A DNA stretch of 64,000 nucleotides from Flavobacterium sp. HJ-32-4 (GTDB taxonomy: Bacteria; Bacteroidota; Bacteroidia; Flavobacteriales; Flavobacteriaceae), in contig NZ_CP092832.1 of the NCBI RefSeq assembly GCF_022532105.1, positions 1,703,001 to 1,767,000 of the forward strand. The letters run 5' to 3'. Numbering within the stretch: the first letter of the stretch is position 1; each line of letters opens with the position of its first letter. Below are positions 58,695-64,000 of this stretch, one piece after another. The notes below the pieces were generated by a model. That model was not told the DNA's origin. It saw only the letters and a program-made list of their open reading frames with translations, and searched no databases. The translations under genes and the position numbers were made by a program.

Positions 58695-60113
58695 ATGAAA
58701 ACACCTATTACAAAAGACCTTTTGGTCGAAGCGGGCTTCCCGAAAAAACTGGCGGGTCCCGCACTTTACCTGGTTTACCAACATATGACAGGCATGCCAT
58801 ATGAGGAAATAATGGGTCTGCTCAAAAAGCTGAACGAAAATCCGGCTGCCTTCGTTGACGAACCGATTATCGGTTCTCTCGCGACGCAAATCATGGCGTA
58901 CCAAGAAGAAATGAAAGACGTCGTTGCGCTGCGCGAAACAGTACCCGACTATGCTGTGTATGGAACTGAACATATTGAAGAAGGCGCCCACCGCCAAATG
59001 GAAGTGGCAATGCGTCTTCCGATCACGGCGGCCGGGGCGCTGATGCCCGATGCCCACCAAGGCTATGGTTTGCCCATCGGTGGCGTGCTGGCGACACGAA
59101 ACGCGATCATCCCCTATGGTGTGGGGGTGGATATCGGTTGCCGTATGGCGCTTTCCATCTATGATATACCGGAGAGCGATTTTGCGCTGCACAAGGCGAA
59201 GTACCAACGCGAACTAATCGCTCACACGCGATTCGGCGCCGGACACGGCTTCCACGGTTCGGAAAAAGCCAACCACGATGTGATGGATCACCAAGCGTTC
59301 AATCTTACACCGATGCTCCGTCACCTGAAGGATAGGGCGTGGTCACAACTCGGCACCTCGGGCGGGGGCAACCACTTCGTCGAATTCGGCGTCATCGAGT
59401 TCGCTGAAGCCGATGCAGTGCTCGGCGTGCCGAAGGGTCGGTATGTGGCACTTTTGACACATTCCGGGTCACGTGGGTTCGGGGCTACCATAGCCGGGCA
59501 CTATACTAAGGTGGCAAAAGCAAAAATGATACTACCGGCCGAGGCGGCTAACCTGGCCTGGCTCGACCTGCAGTCGCAGGAAGGGCAGGAGTACTGGATC
59601 GCCATGAACCTGGCCGGGGACTATGCCTCTGCCTGCCATGAGGTAATCCACCGTAAAATGGCGCACGCTATTGGGGCGACCGTGCTGGCGAAAGTAGAGA
59701 ACCACCACAACTTCGCCTGGAAAGAAATCTGGAATGGCGAAGAGGTGATCGTACACCGTAAAGGTGCTACACCCGCCGGAAAAGGCGTGATGGGTATCAT
59801 TCCAGGTTCCATGACCGCGCCGGGATTCCTCGTGAGGGGAAAAGGGGTAGACGCCTCGCTTCAGTCGGCTTCACACGGCGCGGGTCGCCAGATGAGCCGG
59901 ACCTTCGCCATCAAGAATATCAGCAAACAGCAGATGCGCGATGTGTTGAAGGAACACGGGGTGACGCTCATCGGTGCAGGCAAAGACGAAGCGCCGATGG
60001 CCTATAAAGATATCCATGCGGTAATGGAGGCGCAACGCGACCTGATAGAGGTGGTCGCTACGTTCCATCCGAAGATCGTCAGGATGGCCGACGACGGAAG
60101 TCGTGAAGATTAA
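58695..60113 (+). CDS. rtcB: RNA 3'-phosphate/5'-OH ligase RtcB
   Basis: The ATG at 58695 (MKTPITKDLLVEAGFP) is chosen because the open frame upstream crosses the fourth RNA module. The 472-residue product has 'MPDAHQGYGLPIGG' (D119, H121), the Mn-binding 'GVDIGCR' (D146, C149), 'GTSGGGNHFVEFG', 'ENHHNFAW' and the guanylylated His in 'SASHGAGRQMSR'. RtcB joins 2',3'-cyclic phosphate or 3'-phosphate to 5'-OH ends with GTP and Mn. No archease or RtcA is adjacent. It is the last gene of the Ro/RNA/RtcB unit. Confidence 0.96.
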   Translation: MKTPITKDLLVEAGFPKKLAGPALYLVYQHMTGMPYEEIMGLLKKLNENPAAFVDEPIIGSLATQIMAYQEEMKDVVALRETVPDYAVYGTEHIEEGAHRQMEVAMRLPITAAGALMPDAHQGYGLPIGGVLATRNAIIPYGVGVDIGCRMALSIYDIPESDFALHKAKYQRELIAHTRFGAGHGFHGSEKANHDVMDHQAFNLTPMLRHLKDRAWSQLGTSGGGNHFVEFGVIEFAEADAVLGVPKGRYVALLTHSGSRGFGATIAGHYTKVAKAKMILPAEAANLAWLDLQSQEGQEYWIAMNLAGDYASACHEVIHRKMAHAIGATVLAKVENHHNFAWKEIWNGEEVIVHRKGATPAGKGVMGIIPGSMTAPGFLVRGKGVDASLQSASHGAGRQMSRTFAIKNISKQQMRDVLKEHGVTLIGAGKDEAPMAYKDIHAVMEAQRDLIEVVATFHPKIVRMADDGSRED

Positions 60114-60118
60114 AGAAG

Positions 60119-60149
60119 GAAGTCCGGTAGTGCGCTATCGGACTTTTTT
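60119..60149. terminator. Terminator shared by rtcB and the convergent membrane gene
   Basis: AAGTCCGGTAG, TGCG, CTATCGGACTT then TTTTT, with one G-U. Its 3' half overlaps the stop of the convergent small membrane gene. Confidence 0.75.
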
Positions 60150-60374
60150 ATAAGTACTAAGCGCCAGAATTCCCGCAATCAACACCGGAGCCATCAGTGC
60201 GAAGTAAAGTCCGAATACTTTCAGCAAACCTATCGATACCACCCCACACACCACAAAGGCCAGCATTTGCCGCCACGCCCGTTGCGGCTGCCGGAGTGCT
60301 TTGCCGTCTTCGACGTACCCCAAAAAGGGCAGGAGGAAGGCCACGACACCGAGGAGGATGAAAATAAGCTGCAT
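60135..60374 (-). CDS. Small three-TM membrane protein
   Basis: 79 residues with hydrophobic helices at about 1-19, 36-55 and 57-74 and a basic C-terminus (STYKKVR). Not recognised. The stop codon lies inside the rtcB terminator hairpin, so this is a tight convergent pair. Confidence 0.65.
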   Translation of the reverse strand: MQLIFILLGVVAFLLPFLGYVEDGKALRQPQRAWRQMLAFVVCGVVSIGLLKVFGLYFALMAPVLIAGILALSTYKKVR

Positions 60375-60424
60375 AAACCAAATATACGTCTTTTAAGCAA
60401 CAACCGTCACGCAGAAGGGGTCGC

Positions 60425-60520
60425 GTGAGGGATTGAGGCAGTTGTCTGAGCCCGGCACGCAGCCTGCGGAGTGCCCGGCGAGTGCCGAAAGCCCGACGGC
60501 GCCGACTGCCAACTGCGAAC
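60425..60520. repeat. GC-rich dispersed repeat, copy F
   Basis: GTGAGGGATTGAGGCAGTTG, GCCCGGCACGCAGCC, GAAAGCCCGACGGCGCCG. The order and wording correspond to the reverse complement of copy E ('CTTCCATCCCTCGCGC' to GAGGGATTGAGG). Confidence 0.5.
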
Positions 60521-60535
60521 CCTACCTGAATCATG

Positions 60536-60572
60536 ATGGTGACTGCGACTGTGACTGCGACTGCGACTGAGA
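60536..60572. repeat. GACTGC 6-mer tandem repeat
   Basis: GTGACTGCGACTGTGACTGC and following GACTGC units, five or six in all, in the leader of the exonuclease gene. Confidence 0.65.
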
Positions 60573-60655
60573 AGGCGCCGGCACGCCCAAAAATCCCTCC
60601 CGCTCACTATGAAACGCAATTTCCTCTTTATCTTTGCCCTTCCAAAACTGTTACA

Positions 60656-61432
60656 ATGGAACTTCACCTCCACAGGCCCCTGTGTTTTTTCGATCTCGAG
60701 ACTACGGGCGTCGACATCTGCAAAGACCGTATCGTCGAAATTTCGATTTTTAAGGTCTACCCAAACGGAAATAAGGAAAGCCGGACGTGGCTGGTGAACC
60801 CGACCATTCCGATTCCGCCGCAATGCACGGCCGTGCACGGCATTACCAATGAAAAGGTGGCCAATGAGCCGACGTTCAAGGAGATTGGACCGCTGGTCTA
60901 TAATATGATCAAGGATTCGGACCTGGCCGGTTTCAACTCCGACCGTTTTGATATTCCGTTGCTGGCGGAGGAATTGCTGCGCGCCGGACTCGACTTCGAT
61001 ATGAAATCGCGGGTATCGGTCGATATCCAGACGATTTTCCACAAAAAAGAAGAGCGTACGTTGTCGGCGGCCTACAAGTTCTATTGCGGCAAGACCCTTG
61101 AAAATGCGCACTCGGCGGAGGCGGATACGATGGCGACCTATGAAATCCTGAAGGCGCAACTCGAGCGCTATCCCGACCTGGAAAATGAAGTACGGGCGCT
61201 TTCCGAATATTCCACCCGCAAGAAAATCGCCGATTTCGCCGGTATGATTGCCTTTGATGCCGATGGCGACGAAATCTTCACCTTCGGCAAGCACAAAGGG
61301 GTGAAGGTCGACAAGATCTTCGACCTCGAGCCGGGCTATTTCAGTTGGATCCAGAACGCCGATTTCCCGCTGTATACGAAAAAGGTGTTGACGGGAATTA
61401 AGTTGCGGCGGTTGAATAATAAGTTGAGTTGA
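60656..61432 (+). CDS. DEDDh 3'-5' exonuclease
   Basis: The start at 60656 gives MELHLHRPLCFFDLETTGVD; the frame upstream is the 6-mer repeat. TATCTTTG, a -7 box, lies at 60629-60636. The 258-residue product carries DLET (D13 and E15) for Exo I, 'AGFNSDRFDIPLLAEE' for Exo II and 'ENAHSAEADTMAT' (H and D) for Exo III, which is the DnaQ-like DEDDh fold. About 80 residues at the C-terminus ('IFTFGKHKGVKVDKIFDLEPGYFSWI') match the exonuclease-associated DUF3820-like tail. Roles may be DNA proofreading or RNA trimming. Confidence 0.92.
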   Translation: MELHLHRPLCFFDLETTGVDICKDRIVEISIFKVYPNGNKESRTWLVNPTIPIPPQCTAVHGITNEKVANEPTFKEIGPLVYNMIKDSDLAGFNSDRFDIPLLAEELLRAGLDFDMKSRVSVDIQTIFHKKEERTLSAAYKFYCGKTLENAHSAEADTMATYEILKAQLERYPDLENEVRALSEYSTRKKIADFAGMIAFDADGDEIFTFGKHKGVKVDKIFDLEPGYFSWIQNADFPLYTKKVLTGIKLRRLNNKLS

Positions 61433-61433
61433 G

Positions 61434-61497
61434 AATTAGCGAATTAGCGAATTAGCCAATGAGCTAATACGCACTACCATTCGCTAATTCGCTAATT
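61434..61497. repeat. 19-bp perfect inverted repeat of GAATTAGC words
   Basis: AATTAGCGAATTAGCGAAT (61434-61452) pairs exactly with ATTCGCTAATTCGCTAATT (61479-61497) around a 26-nt loop. The hairpin would lie in the leader of the FAH-family gene. It has no poly-T on either side. Confidence 0.75.
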
Positions 61498-61516
61498 TTC
61501 ACATTCGCTAATTACC

Positions 61517-62128
61517 ATGAAAATCATCTGCATCGGCCGTAATTACGCCAACCACATCGCCGAACTCCAGAACGAGCGTCCGTCAGAGCCGGTTATTTTC
61601 CTCAAACCCGACACAGCTGTGGTGCAAAAGCAGTTTCCGTTCGTGATTCCGGAGTTCAGTACGGATGTGCACCACGAAGTGGAAGTGTTGGTGAAAATCA
61701 ACAAAGTCGGCAAACACATCGCCCAGAAATTTGCGCATAAATACTACGATGAAATCGGGCTGGGTATCGATTTTACCGCACGTGACCTGCAACAACGCCT
61801 GAAAGACAAGGGGTTGCCATGGGAGAAGGCTAAGGCGTTCGACGGTTCGGCCGTGATTGGTGATTTTTTGCCAAAGTCGCAATTTGAATCATTAGAAAAT
61901 CTTACTTTTGAGTTGACCGTAAACGGAAGCAGGGCGCAGATAGGGAACACCTCGCACATGCTGTGGAAGATAGACGAACTCATCGCCTATGTCTCGCAGT
62001 TCTTTACGCTCCGAACCGGAGATGTCCTGTTTACGGGAACACCGGAAGGCGTGGCGGCAGTGCAACCGGGCGATGTGCTGGAAGGCTTCCTGGAAGGTCA
62101 GCAATTATTCAGGACCCAAATTAAGTAA
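61517..62128 (+). CDS. Fumarylacetoacetate hydrolase (FAH) family protein
   Basis: 203 residues, the short form without an N-terminal domain. Metal ligands are in 'VHHEVEVLVKI' (two Glu), 'LGIDFTARDLQ' (Asp); the substrate loop is 'WEKAKAFDGSAVIGDFLP'. The C-terminus 'GDVLFTGTPEGVAAVQPGDVLEGFLEG' is typical. Members act as acylpyruvate hydrolases or oxaloacetate decarboxylases; the exact substrate is open. The stop overlaps the Hpt start by one base (TAATG), so the next genes are read with it. Confidence 0.92.
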   Translation: MKIICIGRNYANHIAELQNERPSEPVIFLKPDTAVVQKQFPFVIPEFSTDVHHEVEVLVKINKVGKHIAQKFAHKYYDEIGLGIDFTARDLQQRLKDKGLPWEKAKAFDGSAVIGDFLPKSQFESLENLTFELTVNGSRAQIGNTSHMLWKIDELIAYVSQFFTLRTGDVLFTGTPEGVAAVQPGDVLEGFLEGQQLFRTQIK

Positions 62129-62472
62129 TGGCCATACATTATAACCTGGCGAAAGTGCACGCCATCTCCGACAACGACGACGCCTTCGTGCGCCAAATCC
62201 TGACCCTTTTCATTACCGAAGTGCCGGAAGACCTGGCGGAGGTAAGGGAAGGTATCAAAGAGAAAGACTACCAACGCGCCTACGCGTTCGCACACAAAAT
62301 TAAACCGACCTTTGACCTTCTCGGCATGACCGTCGCCTTCGACGAAATCCGCGCCGTGGAAGAGTGGACCAAACGACAGGGCAAAAAGAAGGAAATCAAA
62401 GACACCTTCGATAGTATCGCGGAAAAGGTCGACAAGGCCTCGCGTGAAATCCGGAAGGACTTCGGTATCTGA
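62128..62472 (+). CDS. Histidine phosphotransfer (Hpt) domain protein
   Basis: 114 residues, one Hpt helical bundle. The phospho-accepting His is in 'AYAFAHKIKPTFDLLGM', which matches the family pattern HxxKxxxxxxG. A helical N-terminus 'DAFVRQILTLFITEVPEDLAEVREGIKEKD' and a basic C-terminus complete the fold. It would relay phosphate between receiver domains. No kinase or regulator is nearby in this cluster. It overlaps the FAH gene by one base and lies 2 bp before the next gene. Confidence 0.92.
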   Translation: MAIHYNLAKVHAISDNDDAFVRQILTLFITEVPEDLAEVREGIKEKDYQRAYAFAHKIKPTFDLLGMTVAFDEIRAVEEWTKRQGKKKEIKDTFDSIAEKVDKASREIRKDFGI

Positions 62473-62474
62473 TC

Positions 62475-63131
62475 ATGAAAAGAGCGCTTTTTTTGCTGTT
62501 GTTGACCACGTCGGCATGGGCGCAGAAGGACTTTGCATTCGATTATATTGCCGAGTACGATTTCCGGATGACCGATTCGGCAAAGGTGGAAAAGCGTTGG
62601 TTTTGGTTCAACTCACACGATAATTCGTATCGCCTGGAAATCATTGACACGGGCAGGGGTACTGTCCGTTGTTACTTCTACGAAATCAACGGCAAGACGT
62701 CGACGTTCATCATGGACAAGGAGCAGTTTTTCGCCGGGGCGGCCTGCGCGACGAATTGCAAACTGGTCACCGATATGTTCCGCGACCGGTATTACCACGA
62801 AGAAGACTACGCGCTCACGTCGGTCGATACGCTGGTAAACGGTACACCCCGGAAGCTGTTCACGGCAGCCAGTAAAGATCCCAAACGCGAGCAGCGAAAG
62901 AAACTTGGAAAGGCTTGTTATATCTACGGCAACCAGCCCGAATTCGATAAACCGATGCTTATCCCGGCCATCGATTATTACCTGTGGAAACAGGATCCGA
63001 AATTCCCGGCCGGACTCCCCCTTGACCGCTACCAACTTACTTTCGAAGGCAAGCGCACGGTTTGGTACCACTTGGTGGAGTACGCCCCGTTGAAAGTCTA
63101 TTTTATCATCCCTAAAGAATGCGCCGACTGA
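62475..63131 (+). CDS. Secreted hypothetical protein
   Basis: 218 residues. Signal peptide [17 protein letters not shown]. The mature part is soluble and beta-rich ('[54 protein letters not shown]'), with a pair of cysteines in '[11 protein letters not shown]'. Not recognised; it resembles in layout the GLPGLI-like secreted proteins but lacks their signature. It lies 2 bp after the Hpt gene and 1 bp before cinA. Confidence 0.7.
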   Translation: MKRALFLLLLTTSAWAQKDFAFDYIAEYDFRMTDSAKVEKRWFWFNSHDNSYRLEIIDTGRGTVRCYFYEINGKTSTFIMDKEQFFAGAACATNCKLVTDMFRDRYYHEEDYALTSVDTLVNGTPRKLFTAASKDPKREQRKKLGKACYIYGNQPEFDKPMLIPAIDYYLWKQDPKFPAGLPLDRYQLTFEGKRTVWYHLVEYAPLKVYFIIPKECAD

Positions 63132-63132
63132 T

Positions 63133-64000
63133 ATGAAAGCAGCCATTATTACCATTGGAGACGAAATTTTGATCGGCCAGATTGTCGACAGCAACTCGGC
63201 CTATATGGCCAAAGCCCTCGACGCCATTGGCGTGGCGGTGTATGAAATGGCGTCGATTTCCGATTCGGGCGACCATATCCGGGAGACGTTTGCCTACTAC
63301 CAGGATGTAGTGGACATCGTATTGGTGACCGGCGGACTCGGGCCGACCAAAGACGATATCACCAAAAAAATCATCTGCGAGTATTTTGACGATACGCTGG
63401 TAACGGATGAAGCCGTATTGGCCCACGTTACCCGCCTCATCGAGCAGTATTTCAAACGTCCGATCACCCAACTCAACCGCGACCAGGCGTTGGTGCCCTC
63501 AAAAGCGGTAGTGCTGCACAACGAATACGGCACCGCGCCGGGCATCTGGATGCGGAAAGACAAGACGGTATTCGTCTTCATGCCGGGCGTGCCGTTTGAA
63601 ATGAAAGGACTGATGGAGAAATCGGTCATCCCACGCATACAGGCCGAGTTCGAGCGGCCGTTCATCCTCCACAAAACCCTCCTGACCTATGGCATGGGTG
63701 AAAGCCTGCTGGCCGAAACCATTGCCACGTGGGAAGAAAACCTGCCCGAAACAATCAAGTTGGCCTACCTTCCGGCGCCCGGTCGTGTGCGGCTGCGGTT
63801 GTCGGCCCGCGGGCGCGACAAGGCCGCACTCGAACGCATTATCGACGAGCAGGTAGCCCTCTTGCAGCCGCTCATCGGGCACATCATCACCGGGTTTGAG
63901 GATGGGGAGACCATTGAAGTGACAGCCGGAAAACTCCTGGCGCAAAAAGGCCTCACCCTTGCGCTGGGCGAAAGCTGCACCGGTGGTCGCATCGCGCAGA
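63133..64000 (+). CDS. cinA: CinA-family protein (MoCF-like plus CinA-C), 3' end beyond the window
   Basis: The ATG at 63133 starts [21 protein letters not shown], the CinA N-terminus. The MoaB/MogA-like domain carries '[17 protein letters not shown]'. A middle region '[30 protein letters not shown]' and '[20 protein letters not shown]' follow. The last visible residues, '[17 protein letters not shown]', open the C-terminal nicotinamide-nucleotide amidase domain, which is cut off here. The full protein is about 415 residues in relatives. Functions: NMN deamidation and ADP-ribose pyrophosphatase. It is the last member of a tightly spaced run beginning at 61517. Confidence 0.94.
   Translation, partial: MKAAIITIGDEILIGQIVDSNSAYMAKALDAIGVAVYEMASISDSGDHIRETFAYYQDVVDIVLVTGGLGPTKDDITKKIICEYFDDTLVTDEAVLAHVTRLIEQYFKRPITQLNRDQALVPSKAVVLHNEYGTAPGIWMRKDKTVFVFMPGVPFEMKGLMEKSVIPRIQAEFERPFILHKTLLTYGMGESLLAETIATWEENLPETIKLAYLPAPGRVRLRLSARGRDKAALERIIDEQVALLQPLIGHIITGFEDGETIEVTAGKLLAQKGLTLALGESCTGGRIAQ

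Noticed and set aside
60407..61294. 295-codon antisense frame over the exonuclease gene
   Set aside because: Shadow of the DEDDh exonuclease, starting in repeat DNA.

Overview
The window looks like a chromosome segment of a Bacteroidota, most likely a Flavobacteriaceae member close to Flavobacterium but with a fairly high GC content. The signs are: three secreted proteins ending in a type IX secretion (Por/T9SS) sorting domain, a GLPGLI-family protein beside an outer-membrane receptor, several lipoproteins and beta-barrel proteins, starts without Shine-Dalgarno sites but with TAnnTTTG-type -7 boxes, and many small families typical of flavobacteria. No phage, plasmid or CRISPR signal was seen. 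One intact IS3-family element lies at 4400-5969.

Layout. 1-4170: small accessory genes (DUF1801, duplicated-motif lipoprotein, DinB, esterase, DUF2200, YdeI-like, TIGR03643). 4400-5969: IS element. 6135-10909: poorly characterised membrane proteins and lipoproteins. 11039-19628: GLPGLI plus TonB-type receptor, a small Cys-rich secreted protein, an XRE regulator, a beta-barrel protein, DUF6660 plus TonB receptor, and a KirBac potassium channel. 19701-28968: ASPIC/UnbV FG-GAP T9SS protein with a diheme cytochrome lipoprotein, thioesterase-RmuC, MATE exporter, LVIVD lipoprotein. 29128-38266: TPR histidine kinase, OsmC, tRNA-Pro(GGG), phosphodiester glycosidase, 2'-5' RNA ligase-like protein, TrxB-like flavoprotein and methylmalonyl-CoA mutase (both subunits). 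38312-44337: AraC regulator divergent from a four-gene, overlapping carbohydrate operon (PhyH dioxygenase, sugar isomerase-like, Zn-Cys glycosidase of the GH127 type, GH13). 44340-55041: FtsB-like, uridine kinase, a repeat-rich gap with a duplicated MITE-like palindrome, HlyIII, TrxB, T9SS proteins, GT2, and a lipoyl E2 whose 3' end is duplicated on the far side of a T9SS gene. 55045-60113: WYL regulator, TROVE/Ro60-like protein, four tandem structured RNAs, RtcB ligase. 60135-64000: exonuclease, FAH-family protein, Hpt protein, secreted protein, and the start of cinA.

The most interesting locus is 56605-60113. Between the Ro60-like gene and rtcB I find four tandem RNA modules. Each has a lower stem, a conserved internal loop (TGCCGYA on the 5' strand, GNYTGTYGC or similar on the 3' strand), an upper stem of 7-8 bp and then a conserved TACTTCR. 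The stems differ in sequence between the four copies but stay paired, which is strong internal evidence for structure. Two copies carry a T-arm followed by a capped acceptor-like stem (a circularly permuted tRNA mimic), one carries a tRNA-like domain in what seems conventional order, and one has no tRNA-like part. This matches the known Ro / Y RNA / RtcB association, here as a four-member Y-RNA-like array next to a WYL-domain regulator and two matching candidate operators.

The window is also rich in unexplained intergenic DNA: degenerate simple word repeats, a 21-nt palindromic tandem array, a GC-rich dispersed repeat family and perfect long inverted repeats.
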